Notes: generated by a model from the sequence alone, not told the origin. 64,000 nt of DNA from Rhodosorus marinus (GCA_029953675.1 JAMWBK010000001.1:533001-597000), one strand, 5' to 3'; numbered from the stretch's first letter, positions 12,901 to 25,955 are shown. Numbers and translations: made by a program.

Positions 12901-15744
12901 GAACAAAACAAAGCTTGATGAGGATTGAATTGCGCAACATAAGAACGCGTTACCCCCCTCACCCCCACCCCCCCAACCCCCGCCCCCTTCCTTGCTTTGG
13001 TCATTCGCTAACTAGTCCCTGAGCAACCCCCCGCATCTCGATAACCAAAACTCCTCTTGTAGCTGAGGTTTCAGCTTTCGTTTTTTTGTTGTATCTTGGG
13101 AATGTGGTAAAACTTTTTTCTTGATGGAGAAGTTTGTTTGAGTCGATCGAAGAATGTGTAGAGGATGATCCCGAATACAAACTTAGTTCGGTCAAGCAAA
13201 CACATTTGTGGTAGTAGATCAGTTGAGATCGGGCGCCTTTTTCTTCTAAAAAGATTAGGGTTGATCGCTCTGGGCGGCTTAGTTATTTTGCTCGCTCCTA
13301 ACAAATGCCCAACAAAAAGATTTATTCGTGATGAGATGTAAATAAGTTTTTTATGATTCACAAAGCGCGAGTCGATCGAAAACACGTCTCCAGCCCTAAT
13401 TGCTCGTAATGTTGATCGCATTGGACAAGTCTTGGCAAACAAAAAGTGGCCAGATACAGTTGTTGCTATGATGTCACCAGATTCGAACAAGTGTTTAATG
13501 AGAAAATTTCCTGGAGCTTACTCACACCAAACTCATGTTCTTGAAGTGCTTGATCTACCCTCCATGAGTTAAACCTTGACGTTTCTGTGGCCTAGAACGA
13601 AGACACCTTCGCCAGGTTCACTCACACGCTTTAATGTGCTGGGTATGTCCAACCTGTGATTTGGGATTTCGCGGAGACAACCCTTCTTAGGCACGCGCTG
13701 TCGAGGGCGACGAGGAGCAGCACATTTGTTTGGAATGAGTTCCATCTGCGCAAGCCACGCGCAGGGGACGAGGAGCGATCGTTGGCTAGCTTTCGATCTA
13801 CCCTGGCAGATTATGAAAAGATATCAAACGTAGCTCTTCATCTCCTCCACGATAGCTGTCGTGTACCGGAAGGAATTCAGTAGCTCCCGGTGGTCATCCG
13901 GTAGTCCCTGACCCTTTTCGGATCAGGCCTCCGGCGCGTTGGACGGATGTCTCCTCGGTTAGGTGGACGACCGTCCTCCTGTGCCATGTGCACCTCTACC
14001 ACCACCTTGAGAACGGGGCACTTCGACCTTCCCCAGTCGGCCATTTGGAGTCTACCCACCTCATCGGCCATGACATCGCCCCGTCTCCGCATCAGAGAAA
14101 GCGATACCTTCAAGTTCCACGAACGTACATTCGATAAGGGTTTCGTCTGGCTACCTGTGCATCATTTCGCTTCGTTGTGTGGGCTCAGGATCCTGCACCG
14201 GGCACTGCATCCAACTACCTACGTCTGCGCGGCTGATCATGCTGCACCAGCGCCCTGCCAGTCACCGTGGACATCTTCACGAGGTCTGAAGTGTTAAGCA
14301 CAGCTCGCAAATGTGGGTTGGAACCTCGCTGGTCAGGATTGGGCCGCTTTAGACTCTGAGAGTGCGAATACTGCTTGGGTTTCCCAGCAGGTCCCTGTCT
14401 GTACAAACTCTAAGCACTGGCATTTTTACACCACGGGTTCCCGCCATTTTCCATCGCCTGTCGCGACAACAGGGCAGGGGTCACAATGACAACACGAAAG
14501 CAGGTCCAAACGTTGGATGTCAAGCGCACACAGCACTGAAGAGCAACTACTAAACAAACCTCAACGGTCGAGGTCATAGTCTCGCGAACATTGCGAATCG
14601 GACCACCCACCCCAAGCTCGTTTGACACTCAGCAGATCGGTGCATTCGGCCTCCTATCTGAACCTTCAGAACACCTCGAGTGCTCCCAACGGACCCATGT
14701 GGCAGAAGGCGCACATAAGCATCTCAATCTCCAGACGCCTGAGCTCGCAAGGGTCTGATCGTGGGTTGCAGTTTTGGCAGGGCTCTCAAAAGAACCTGGC
14801 GTTGTGACTAGCGCTAGGAAGAAGAAACTGCGTCTGGGGTGTCAACGGTCACCTTTCAAGTGGAGCCAAATCGTGTTCATTTGAAGAGCTGGTATATATC
14901 GTACTGCACAAGGGCTCCATGCGACACTACTTGGTGAGAAAGTGTGCTATTTGACAAGTTGCAGGCAAGGGAGGAGGTGATCAAGACAGCTGGTGCCGAC
15001 TTCTGACTTTTTCGTCCACGAATCAGAATCTGTTCTGTCAGTCCATTGCGCCTGGAAAAGAATGCCGGGACATTCACAGACGCAGCCAGTGCAGAGCAGC
15101 CGACCTGCTTGCATCAGGTCCGACGTGTTGCCGGGCTTCAAGGAGCTTGGCCTCCGATGGAGAGCCTCTAAGTAAAATTTTGTGTACGCCTAATCCGGGG
15201 TCCGGAGGCCTCCGTTGATCAGCAAAACAGCTCGCTCTCTGCGGAAGGATGATGAGCTGTTGCTCTTTCAAACGTCTGTGGTCGAGAGTGTACGGGATTG
15301 TAGACACCGTTGAATACGACTCAAAAGTTCTGAAATTCCTTATAGTCCTGAAGTTCCTGACGGTCCAGGTAAAAATGCAGCGGCAAGTTTCCACTCGAAA
15401 GCGACGCGAAACGGTGGCAAAGGTTCCACCACGAATCAAAGAAGCAAACAGAGCCGCTCTCTTGCACCGTCTTGCGTTTAAATTATGTTTTAATTTCAAG
15501 TATTCGTCTTTTTTCCTGTCCGTCATTTGGTAACGAAACGAGTCCGGGATTAAGGAAAAGCTGGTTGACCCTCTACAGTTTGCTAGTCTTCGCATAAATC
15601 CATGAGGGAACACGATTGCGGCTTTTTGAAACTTTGCACCGCCACTCTAGCAATTCGCCTCGTTAACCTATTCACTTTTTGGCGTTTTTCGTTACATATG
15701 ATTTCCATCAGCACAAACCCCCCCATGGCTGACGGTTTCTTCGT
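6917..15744. other. Long intergenic region with homopolymer runs and degenerate repeats
   Basis: Nearly 9 kb without a gene I can support. Long poly(C) and poly(G) runs occur at 7951-7959, 8060-8090 and 9898-9908, and poly(A) at 7099-7114. A 21-bp motif with core CAACTCCAAGTGGA is repeated near 9213-9235 and 9249-9270. An imperfect inverted repeat lies at 10488-10575. From about 13,590 to 15,600 the DNA is richer in GC and holds longer open frames on both strands. None of these frames shows a domain, and the block may be an old mobile-element relic. Confidence 0.45.
10488..10575. repeat. Imperfect inverted repeat (foldback)
   Basis: Two arms of about 35-40 bases face each other across a spacer of about ten bases. 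Left arm cores are CCGTATTTGAACATGG and ATCTGTGTTGGAT. Right arm cores are ATCCAGCACAGAT and CCATATTCATAGTACGG. Several mismatches and one small gap are present, so this is an old foldback, possibly a miniature inverted-repeat element. No coding sequence surrounds it. Confidence 0.5.
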
Positions 15745-15930
15745 TCACTTTTCCTGTTCAGCAACGAACTTCTCAAACGCCGCCAGCTCTTCCGCGGTCA
15801 ACTCCTGAGCTACCTCGGCATCCTCAACTTGCTTATCCGCTTCTTCAGCAAAGTTCTTCATCATCTCCTTCTCAACTTGCTGCTCAAGCCACATCGACTC
15901 CGCCACTGTCAGATTGCACACTTCCGCCAT
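15745..15930 (-). CDS. Small acidic protein of 61 residues, function unknown
   Basis: The frame is open further upstream, but I take the ATG at 15930. It directly follows a good splice acceptor (GATATTCAG, exon from 15931), and a matching donor (GCG|GTGAGT) lies at 16003/16002, so a 71-nt intron appears to sit in the 5' UTR. The product is rich in Glu and Ala, with repeated EE/AE patterns and a likely single amphipathic helix or coiled coil. It ends in FEKFVAEQEK. It has one Cys near the N-terminus and no membrane segment. I do not recognise a family. The next gene downstream, GDT1, is on the same strand about 2 kb away. Confidence 0.45.
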   Translation of the reverse strand: MAEVCNLTVAESMWLEQQVEKEMMKNFAEEADKQVEDAEVAQELTAEELAAFEKFVAEQEK

Positions 15931-16003
15931 CCTGAATATCTCACCCAAACTCCAACCAAAATATGCCAAAAACCAAATCTTCAGATTTCCAAATGTACTC
16001 ACC

Positions 16004-17998
16004 GCAAAAAACAAGCCAATTAAACAGATCACAAACTCCTTCCCGTTCTCTCCCTCCGACCCTTACTCCTCCCCCAACTCCCTCCGACGCTCAAGAACTG
16101 TTCACAGCTATAAGAACCCATCACACCGCTTGAATCTTGACATCATGCACTTCATCATCAAACGTCTTCAGGAGCTTAAACCCTCCAACTCACCCCTCTT
16201 CAACATACACCAACCACCCCAAACTCCTGAATTAAAACAAAAATAAGCCTCCAACAAACCAAACCATAACAAACCGATTCTGATAAAAAAACTTTCCCCC
16301 CCTTGGTGCCATCGTTGTACCCATTCACTGTGATTTTTTATCATCCATCTCGAATTCAAATCCCGTCTTAGACTGTTCTATTTTAGTCGATGTCACAAGA
16401 TTCTACAATCTCAATACCCCTCCTTGACTTGAAGATTGTATTCGAGTGGTCAGATTTGATAATAATGAGGAGTCTCACCCACAACCCCCCTTTAACATCA
16501 TTCTTCTATTTTGGTTCGCAGATATGACTCTCGTGTTGAAAACGAAAAGTTTTTATCTGGCCAAGTTGTTCAAAAAGGAATCTGAACAATTGTGGGCTTT
16601 CACTGCCAGCTGCTTCCACCTCCATTTTTCTACTTTATTTCTTCATTTTTACTCGGTCCTGTTATCCATTCTCAGCACTCCCTGTGCTTTTTCGGGTGTC
16701 TTAGCCGCAGATTTTTTTTTGCTCAATTCCTTATAGAAAGGGATACGTTCGCAGAGGCCAAGTACTGAGTACAGACGCCTTCCCGTCAAAAAAGAAAAGT
16801 TAATCATAAGTTCATCGTTAGGATTACATGTGACGGGGTAGGAAGATGTGAACTGAAAATGCACGTTCATGTATTATGTTACATTCTGAGTTATTTTCGA
16901 ATTGCAGAGCTGCAGTGTTTACCCTCTTTCCATGCAGCTAGCTGTTTCAGATATTCAGTCAAGCTTCAATCATTTTCATCTGCTGTGACGGGAAAGGTGG
17001 GGGGTTGGGGTCGTTGTGAGGACAGTTTAGAATTTTAGAATAATACATATTTCGACAAGAGCCCTGTCATACTTTCGAAACCCCCTCACATTATGGAGAG
17101 TAGTGGAGTGAACCAGGTATACCCCTTAGGACGGAACTCTTTGAACGAAGAAAGTTGATATATGGAAGAAAATGAAGGCTTTACACATGGAGTGGTGAGG
17201 GGTTAGCCCTGCCTCTCATGGAGAAATTTGATTATCTACACACAAAACCGTCAGCAAATACTACATATGTGTACATTTGTACATTTGTACAATAAGTAAT
17301 GGTTGAAACGGCCTATATCCCATTTGCTGTCCAGTCTGCTCAGGTTGAAGGGGTTTCAGTTGTGGTGAGGAACGACACTGAGGAGCGCGCTGGGCATCTT
17401 AATAATTCTCGACAAGATGTTATCGTGACTTTCCTTTGCTTGCACTCAAGTGTTTCGCCCGGATGGATGCAGAATGGATGATCGAGGTGCCCCAGATGAG
17501 CAACAGGACAATACGCGATCAGCTGTTTCTGTACAAGCAAAATTCGACAATCTTTTGGAACCACATAGTTGCAGACTTCCCACTTCCCCTGCCTGTACGC
17601 GTGGATGGGCCCAGGCTCGTCCCAGAGCCAGCTCAACGCTTCATTTGCAGGCAAATGCTCAAACTGGCCCCTGAAGTAGCGGGTTCGCAGAAAACCCAGG
17701 AATCTTCGCAAACACAACACACTACTCCGCTTACGAAACGGACATCCATTCTTCCGTCGTGGATACCAACCAACCAGTGAAACTGTGCATGTACTGCATT
17801 CGAAATGCTCATCGTAGGGGTGAGAGTGCATTGACGATCAAGAATTGAACGAATGCACCCCAGTCTCACCTTCAGGCAACTTATTGGTTAAATTAGAAAT
17901 CTGTGATCGCTTATCTTTACAAGACGAGTTGCAGCATCATGTGACCCGCCGCGGATGTTCGGCGAAGTTGTATGTTGTGGTAGTTAGCCGTATGCACC
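16004..17998. other. Intergenic region
   Basis: Nothing supported. It contains C/A-rich DNA at 16030-16260, AT-rich DNA to about 17,300, and mixed DNA at 17,300-17,900 that lies 3' of the GDT1 gene. A tandem ACATTTGT(AC) motif occurs near 17271-17290. Confidence 0.45.
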
Positions 17999-18862
17999 TC
18001 ATACTAGCATAGTCAGTCCTATAACGCAGCCTGAGGCCAGGAAGAACAGTCCCCCAACGAGACTAACCATCCGTTCTGAAATTCGAGCAGCCAGGAATGC
18101 TCCACCAAGAACTGCGACTACAGTACAAAATGTCTGACCTAGGATACCGCCTAGGGCGATACCATAGGCATTCCGCGATGCTGCCAGCGTGACGGTGGTA
18201 AGCTGGCTTCTGTCTCCCCATTCTGCAAGAAAAGTCATCCAGAAGCACCTACGATATCGGGACATTGGCAAGCAATTTCTTCAGAGCTGATAAGGGGAGA
18301 AGTCACCGGTGTCAGCTACGCGGCCTTGGCTTCGTAGACACACTAGCACACTAGATAACACCCACCGCAAGATATTCAACTTGACCTACCTCATCCAGAG
18401 CAACAAACTACCAAGCCGCGGACTACTACACTCCGTGTCTTGGGGTTTGAGCTCCTTCTTAGTTTCCTCGAAGGTAGCTCCTTGGCCTGCTCGAGAATTC
18501 CACCACTCTAGCATCATCTGTACACCGAAAAACATAAACAGTCCAAACGCCAAAATGGTAGTATACCTGAAAATCGTCGAACGGTCCGGTTAGATCGGCT
18601 CAAGCGCTTGAGGCTTGGTTTGAAAAATGATGGAGCAGGGACAACACGGCACTTACGACGGGTCAAGTACAGTTGGAATAAATCTCCCCGCGAGAGTAGA
18701 CAAAACAGTCATCAAAATCAGCGCCGTAAGCGATCCCAAGAGCACGAAAACCTTCGAATGCCTCATCGCCATGACCACGCTCATGAAGAACGTCTTATCT
18801 CCAAGCTCCGTCACCAGCGTTAACAGAAAACACTCAATGGTTGCCCTCCAAAACCCGTTCAT
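17999..18862 (-). CDS. GDT1: GDT1/TMEM165-family (UPF0016) cation transporter
   Basis: Three exons (18862-18657, 18566-18390, 18248-17999) encode about 210 residues; all junctions keep frame. The family is defined by two homologous halves, each with an E-x-G-D-[KR]-[TS] motif that forms the Mn2+/Ca2+ pathway. Both are present: ELGDKT in the first half (about residue 19) and EWGDRS in the second (about residue 136). Hydrophobic helices flank each motif, and the central hydrophilic loop contains EETKKELKPQ. Family members exchange Ca2+ or Mn2+ for H+ in the Golgi or, in plants, the chloroplast envelope and thylakoid. The ATG used sits just before the first helix. No leader is evident, although an upstream exon cannot be excluded because the preceding bases look like an intron end (poly-T, then TAG). 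Organelle location is therefore unresolved. Confidence 0.9.
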
Positions 18863-20537
18863 CTTCAAATAACCTCCCTCACAAAAATAACTAAAACAAA
18901 AACAAAAATCCGTTCCAACCGCGAGCAAAACACACCTCCACCTCAACCTCAACTCACCTCCCCCTCAAAGCAAACACAGCACCTCCACATCCTAGCATTC
19001 TCATATCCCTCTGTCCATCGTCAAACTTTCCGCCTGTAAACCTTCTCAGAAAAAGACCACCAAAGCTAGCCATTTCTCCATACCACACCCCAAAGACAAA
19101 GCCATGTACAGATCTGTACCACCATTGCCAACAGCTCCATCTCTCTCTACCCTTCAGCCCTCAAAGCCCCCCCTATCCCCTCCCTCCGTAACTCCTCTTC
19201 CCTCTCCCCCCCCTCCTTTCTCCCCAGTACAATAATGACCTTCTAAAAAAAACATAAACGAAATATATTCCCATCGAATATCTCCTTGAGAACCCCCCTT
19301 GCTGCTCTCTTTTCTTAGGCTCTTTCCCGTCCGCGTAGAATCAGTCAAAATATTGAGATGGGAGCCAAATGTTTTCACCCAATCTGTTTTATGTTGATTG
19401 TATCTCAATCAAGAAACGCGTTAGTCCTCGGGTGCCAACGGAAGTTTATCCGTAGGTGATGGGGTAAAGGGGGGGGGTCAGTGCGGGTTTAAAATGGTAA
19501 ATGTATAGTTTGGAAATATTGCGAGGGTGGCTTATGTGTGCAATATTAATATGATAAGATTACAAGATTTAAAAAGGATCTGTTAAAGAACGAGAGTGGC
19601 GTTCTGTCAGAGACGATTGGAGCACTATTAAGGGCTGGTTTTCAAGATGCGTAGAATTTGTAGGCTAAATGCTGGGCAGTGGAATTTTTCTTCGGGCAAA
19701 TTAGGGAAGGAAGGTTTTTCGGAGGGAGTTTGACACTTGGAGATGCTCTTGGCTGGACTTGTCTTGAAGAGGACGGGCCTGGAGGACGTCTGCATAGTCT
19801 ACAGGGCTGGTGCGAGATTTCCCTCACCACATCCGCTCATTCTCCCCACCCTTGCGTGTTGTTGTTCGAACTGGTCTATTTTATTTTCTTGTTGGCCCAC
19901 AAGGGTAGTTGGAGTAGATGTCACAGCTGGGGTGTGGCATGGTCCAGTTCGTTGAAGATCTGGTTAGATTAGACTCTCTCGTTTCTTTCTGTGTGGCTAG
20001 TCAAGAGAGCGAAGCTTGTGCTCGTGGATTGCAATCATGGTGAGCACAAACAATAGCCGAACTCATCCCGATGGGGGGAGGAACCAGACCACAACCTTAG
20101 GGCCACAGTAGCGAGATGGCTGATGGTGACTGATTTTCAAATACAGCCGAGTCGAGTCAGTTGAGCAGTACCTTAGAAACAATTCGACAACGAGGCTGAC
20201 TAGGAGACATCGCGTGGCTTGCATACTGTTCTGCTCGGAGCAGTTTTCAGTTTCATAGCTCGAACGCATCAGCAGAGGCCGTGAGAAAAGAGCTTATTCA
20301 ACTGAAGCACTAACTCTCTGAACCGAACGAGCGTCAATCCCATTTGGTTGGCGTCGATAGTGAAGTTTCGACTCCCCGGAGGGAACATGAGCGAGTAGCG
20401 GAAGCTTCCTCTGGCTGACGTTTTCCGCTGTTTGGGTTGAGCGAACTCGGAAGCTGAGATATTGATGTGCGAGTATCTTGGCTCCTGTCGTGTGGTGTGA
20501 TTTCAGCGCCGGGCGGTGTGGAGAACACACCCTGGTC
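18863..20537. other. Intergenic region between divergent genes
   Basis: This is the spacer between the divergent GDT1 and F-box/LRR genes and should hold both promoters. It is C-rich near 18,900-19,230 and has a poly(G) run near 19470-19476. Several frames below 100 codons occur. None has a domain or credible splice partners. Confidence 0.45.
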
Positions 20538-22627
20538 ATGGAAGATCAAATAATCTCAAAGGTTTTGAGGGAGCTCTCACTCGAGGACCTTGAATGCAAA
20601 GCCGGTGAGGTTACTTTTTTTGGATGTGCTGTATTGCAGCACTTCATTGGGGTACTGAGATGGATTTGCTTGTTTGCGGCAGCAGGACGAGTCTCCGCAA
20701 AATGGCGGGTTCTTACGAGAGACGAACTGGCGTACCGAGCGTTGCAGATGGGCTGGATGGGCCCATATATGCATTGGCAGAGCTTGAAGACGAGCGACCT
20801 GGAAAATGCTGCCGGAGTGGAACCATTCTTGCTTCCAGCCGTCGTGGCCAGCTTAAGCTGTTTCAGGTGCAGAGAACTTCAGGACAACGAGCTACAAAAG
20901 AGCGGAAGACAGTCCACGGCATGGCTCAAGATACAAGAAAACGAAAAGCTGTTTATGGAATGGCTGGCACGCACTGAGGAAATTATTTCAATAACATTGC
21001 ACGAAGCGACAAATCATTCCAGGAGCACGTTATTGCCAATTTTTCGAAGGAAATCTCTCAAGATTCTCAGAATCCACGGTTCGAAGTGGACGTCGCCGTA
21101 CAACAACTCGTTTATCCCACCGAATCCAAGCGAAAATCTTCAAGTTCTAGAACTCTGCCGTTGCGATTTTCTTGGAGCAGACTGGGGCGACCTTCGAGAC
21201 AAGTGCTTGCCAAAGCTGGAGAAGCTAAGCATAACTGACGGCCTCATCACCAGAGAAGGTGGGCAACCATCCCATACGTTGTTGAATTTGAGTCGATAGT
21301 TAGGAAAGTCCTCTTCAACAGCCAAGCTCAAATCTATACCGCACGTGAAAACGCATCCCGCTCAGGTGCTTCGATGATAGTGCAGCTCGAGCTTCCTTCA
21401 CTGCGAGAGCTCACGATCTACAACCGCCAACCCAGGTTCGCAACGGAGGAAAAACTAAGCCTTGCAGATCTCGCCAAAGCCAGCTTTTTTCGAAACCTCA
21501 CCGCCTTGCGCCTCTCGGAGATCTGTGTCGAAGGGTTCTCTTTCTCAGAGCTCCCGCGAACGCTGCAATTGCTGTTGTTCAGTAATAAGGATGCGGAGCC
21601 AACAGCAGTACCTAATGCTTCGAACTTCGGTCACCTTTCAAACCTGAAGGAGCTGAGAGTCTGTGGCGCAGGTATCAACGGATATCTTCCCCTGCCAAAA
21701 CTGGAATCGCTTTCAATGTACTCTGGAATGGATACGCGCTCATTCGTTTCCAGTTACGGACAAACGCTGAGTTCCCTGAAACGCCTGACGATTTCCCATA
21801 GCACCCTGAACCTAGATTCAGCATTGGACATCGCATCTTTGCCGAACCTGGAAGTGCTTAAGATCGACGGTTGCTTCCCGAGCTTTGCCAGTGTGGAGCC
21901 CATCTTTGACGGCAAGTTCGCCAGCAAGTTAAGGAGGTTGGAGATAACAGGAACCCCACTTGCGGCTAGAGGTTTGCGACGCCTTGTACGGAGCTTCAGG
22001 AACCTGGAAGAGTTGACTGTTGATGGATGTTCCCTAGACTCGTTCCTCCTGGGACCCCTGACTGAGCTCAAGAAGCTTCGCTGTCTCGATGTTTCTAGCA
22101 ATAGTCCACCCCAGCTTATCGCTGCGGATGAACCTGGAGACCAATCCGCAGACATCCCAGAGCATAACACGCAGACGATTCTTTGCACAGACCTGGAGAC
22201 CTCATCAGGAGGTCCGGGCAGAATAAGTTCTGTGTTTCCTGGAGTGGAAGACTTGAACGTCTCGCAGTGTTCTCTTCTTGACATGCACATGTGGAACATC
22301 GCCATAGCATTTCCACGACTGCGCCGTCTGCAGGCAGGCGGAGGATGGTACACCCACTTATCCCACCTCAAACCTCTCGCTGGGACGCTGAAGGAGTTGG
22401 CCGTGTTTAGCAATGAGGAGCTGAACGCCGAGAACATCCTGGCTTTGCCAAAGTTGAAGGTGCTGCACACCTACTCCATGAGCAACTTCTTAAAGCTGTT
22501 GGAGCACGAGAGCCTTGTTGAAGTTTTCGTCTACTGCACCGCGGTGCATTCAGACAAGCATGGCGCCCACAACGTCGATGTTCACCTCAAGTTTGAGGAA
22601 GCTGGAATCCACCTCGAGTTCAGATGA
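20538..22627 (+). CDS. F-box / leucine-rich-repeat protein
   Basis: Exons 20538-20604, 20683-21258 and 21366-22627 give about 634 residues. Splicing the first 67-nt exon to the second rebuilds an F-box of about 40 residues: IISKVLRELSLEDLECKA joined to AGRVSAKWRVLTRDELAYRAL. It has the usual Leu, Cys/Val and Trp positions. The rest is a series of at least a dozen degenerate leucine-rich repeats of 23-28 residues, such as LPKLEKLSITDG, LPSLRELTIYN, LSNLKELRVCG, LPNLEVLKIDGC and LKKLRCLDVSSN. F-box proteins with LRRs normally bind SKP1 through the F-box and use the LRR arc to hold substrates for an SCF ubiquitin ligase; the substrate here is unknown. The ATG at 20538 immediately precedes the F-box. 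An in-frame ATG at 20478 would add 20 residues. Confidence 0.85.
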
Positions 22628-23258
22628 CGGCGAATCGCAATATGAAGAGCACCTAAAACAGTCGCCCGAAAGAATACGGGCGGGGAGGCAGGCACAGAAG
22701 GGAGATTTCTGGCGCTTGTCTCCTGGCCTCACGCTTGCGAGCCTGACAAACCCGAAAGGACCGCCAAATGCACGGGATTCCTGGGAGTTTTCCACCAACA
22801 CCACCGGGTTGGTATGATCACCTGGTGGGCACTCGTCGTGGAAGTGGGGCTTGACACGTAGGTGGAACTCTCCAAGATCTTTCGGGAGCCCGCAGGAAGC
22901 GGGAAATGTTTCCTCATGTCTTTGGAGACTAGAGGTGAACTTAACCCGTGTCCAGTCTCCTCCGTTGAGAAAACATGTCAGAAAATTCCAGGAGCTGGGC
23001 TCTGAGAGTTGAATATAGAGGAACAACCGAACAACCGACGCGGAGGGGATAACTAGATAGAAGAAACGCAATGCAATTGCAATTCTGAAAAATGCCTAGT
23101 TAGTTTTTTTCTTGAAGGTACAAGGTATCATTTCCAGACCGCCCCCACATCATCTGGTGATGGAAACGTACTGCACAATACTTATGCCCAAATACACAAG
23201 GAAAGAGAAAAGGAAAATTGAACTGATCATTCAAGCAAATCGATCATGGGTGCTCTCT
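22628..23258. other. Short region between convergent genes
   Basis: This 631-base stretch separates the 3' ends of the F-box/LRR gene and the protoporphyrinogen oxidase gene. It should contain both 3' UTRs. A 173-codon minus-strand frame at 22550-23071 overlaps the end of the LRR gene and has no domain. I see no other feature. Confidence 0.5.
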
Positions 23259-25276
23259 TCAGTGAGTCGCCTTCAGTTGCTTCTCAACCACTTCGGCCGT
23301 TTCAACGCCCCACAGCACGCAATCTCCAAAGGCAACTCCGCTGACGTAGTTCCCTCCAAGAAAGAGACCTGGGAACTCCTTTCTCGCTTCTTCAACATCG
23401 TTGAGGATGCTCTTGTAGCTGGGACAGCGGGGAATAGGCGATAACGATACTATTCATTCAGGCAACATTTTTCTCCAGGGTCCAAATACTGAAGCCAAAA
23501 AGGGTGCAAAGCGTAAGCTGTGGTTCTCCCCTCACCCCAAGTTCGCCTGCGGAATGGCGCGTTCCCATTTTCGAACTCCAAGGACCACGGGCTCGATGTC
23601 AGGGTCATCCTTCAAGAGGATATTCTTCACGTCATTGTGGACCTGAGCGCAGACTTCATCAGCCGTTTGCCCCGCAATCTTGTCATTCTGTGCACCACCT
23701 GCGGATATCCCGAGATAAAAAAAAACGGATTGAACTAAATACATGGAACTCTTCCGGCATGTAGAAACTGCAACAAGCCATGCTCTCACCTATGTAGGAG
23801 AGCAACAACTCCATACCCTCCGGAGCTCGACCAGGGAAGAGACAGGAGCTCCAGATGGTGCCCAATGTGGTGATACCCATCGAACGCGGAATCAGGTTGC
23901 CGAAGCCCTTAAGGGGTGTCTTGAAGGCTTCCTTTCGATACCCCAAGTTGACGGAATAGACGCAAGGGTAGTTGATCTCGTCAAGTCGTTTTGCTGACGA
24001 ACCGATCAGAGGTTCCAGCAACCCACTGGCAATATATGCCGGGGCAGTCAGAGCAACAGTCTTGGAGACAACTGTCTCAGGACCTGAAGGCGTCTGGAAC
24101 TTGGTGACAAAGTTTCCATCCTCGTCCGTCTCAATAGATTCCATCTTCCACTCCAGTTTGACATTATCGGAGCCTATCTTTTCAACCACCGCCTTCGGGA
24201 GGGAAATAAGCCCGTTCTTGAACGAGCCAAGGGCTCCGCCTACGAACGCAACAAAAGGTGTTAAGCTGTTTGTTGGAAGGATCACAGCGCGCCGGGTAAC
24301 ATTGAAAACGAGACAAGTATAGATCGGTACCTTTGTAGGTTGGTAGTTCTGGATCCGGTGGTGGGGCTTCCTTCTTCCGCTGCTGAAGGCGGATAATACC
24401 GCCCTCAATGAGCCCGTTGGTTGATCCCAACTGCTCCAGCGCAAAGATCTTTTTGAAGGCAGACGACATGGAGAGCGACATGGGGTTTCCAGCGTACACG
24501 CCGCTTACGAATGGGTCAATGATGCGCTCGTACACTTCCTTGCCGAGATGTCGAGATACGAACTCCTTCACAGACTCCTCTTTTCCACTGGTGTTCGGCA
24601 TCACCAGGCCAATAGCTCCGAGCCCGGCGCGAATGAATCCCCAAGGTGACAGAAGCCTGAAATTGGGAATGTCGGAAGGTCCAAGAGGCAATGCGAAGAG
24701 CTTCCCGTTCCAGTACACAAATCTTGGAAGGGTATGGTCAGCAAGCACAATATCATCTTTTAACCCAAGATCGACAGCCATCCGCATGATGTGCGGCGCT
24801 GGTTGGAATGTGTTCGGCCCCTCTTCCCAAGTATATCTGTATAGGACAAAAGATACGCAATCGTCCATTAGCACAAAACATCAGATCCAATCCGCCGATG
24901 ACCACTGCCTCCATCACACAATATCGCCTTACCCATTTTCCTGTTTCGTGATAACGTTTCCACCGATCCTATCCCTCGCCTCCGTCATAAGCACATTCAC
25001 TCCCCTCTGATGCAGCGCAAATGCCAGAGAGCTTCCGGAAACCCCACTGCCAACTACAAGGGTGTCAGCCTTCTTCACGTTGCTCCCATCCGTCGCGGCC
25101 GCGCATACCACGACACCACCTCTCCACGAGCGACGACCATTCAACACCGGCCTAGGGGGACCCTTCAGGTCCAGCCCAACCGAGACCGTAAACCCAATCA
25201 TCAGAAAACAACAAAAAACAACACAACGAAGCAGATCGCCCAACCGCCCGCCCCAACCCCACCCCACCCAGCTCAC
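23259..25276 (-). CDS. PPOX: Protoporphyrinogen IX oxidase (HemY/PPOX type)
   Basis: Five exons (25276-24933, 24836-24331, 24239-23790, 23698-23536, 23418-23259) give about 540 residues in frame throughout. After a leader of about 65 residues, hydrophobic then basic and ending near VVCAAA, comes the Rossmann FAD motif [10 protein letters not shown] (about residue 75) and EARDRIGG. The second exon opens with the family's [10 protein letters not shown], followed by [10 protein letters not shown]. Later come SYIGG, AIPQ and the C-terminal FAD motif [18 protein letters not shown]. The enzyme oxidises protoporphyrinogen IX to protoporphyrin IX with O2, the last step shared by haem and chlorophyll synthesis. 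The leader suggests plastid import. Met26 (25201) is an alternative start with a shorter leader; the first 25 residues, rich in Gly and Trp, may be untranslated. Confidence 0.93.
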
Positions 25277-25955
25277 CCCTCAAAAAAAAAAAAAGGCTCG
25301 TCACTAACCAAATCCTTACCTCCCAAGTATCAACGGACCCACAGAACAAAAAAAAAACTGTCACAGATTTACATATACATACTTGCTCATAGATCATAGA
25401 CTTCCAATATCTCCAGTAGCACTCCAACCTCCCCATTATCAGGAATGCTATCAAACCCGCCTTCGCTCAGCCCGCATCACGATGTTCACGGCCATTTCGC
25501 TCAGCCCTAGCATTGATAACAAACCATTTCTACCCCAGCATTAGTACACAATGGAATAAGTTGTAGTAATAAGAACTAGTACGTATTAGTACAGACGTGC
25601 TCTGTTCGTTTAACTGTCATTCACCTCGAGATCATCATGTTCAAAAGTTTCGTCTATACAATATCCGTGGATGCTTCGGAATCAGTTGGAATCGAGGAAT
25701 CGATCATTGTCTGATGATAATTTTTAGTGGGGGTGATGCTTAGAGGCCCATTTTGTCGCGATTGCCAGATTTTAAGGGGGGGTTGGGTTAGGAAATGGAT
25801 TGCAATAAAAAGGATGATTATCGGGAACTTTAATGCGAGTGGTTGTGAACGAGTAGGGGGAGGTCCGGTTAGGTCCTGTTCATAATGACTGAGATAAGTC
25901 ATTTTCAATTTGTTTGGTGAGTCACGTGCCCTTTGATCCGAAATATTTGCACCAT
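25277..25955. other. Upstream region of the PPOX gene
   Basis: This spacer holds the presumed PPOX promoter and AT-rich DNA. It includes a tandem-like CGCTCAGCCC motif near 25461-25510. No gene is seen. Confidence 0.4.

Noticed and set aside
13071-13490. 139-codon minus-strand frame
   Set aside because: Looks partly protein-like, but the C-terminal half is low in order and no family or splice partners were found.
15074-15613. 179-codon minus-strand frame with a short RNFRT repeat
   Set aside because: The repeat comes from a local DNA duplication. There is no domain and it crosses the dispersed-repeat region.
22550-23071. 173-codon frame antisense to the end of the F-box/LRR gene
   Set aside because: It overlaps a well-supported coding exon and has no features of its own.
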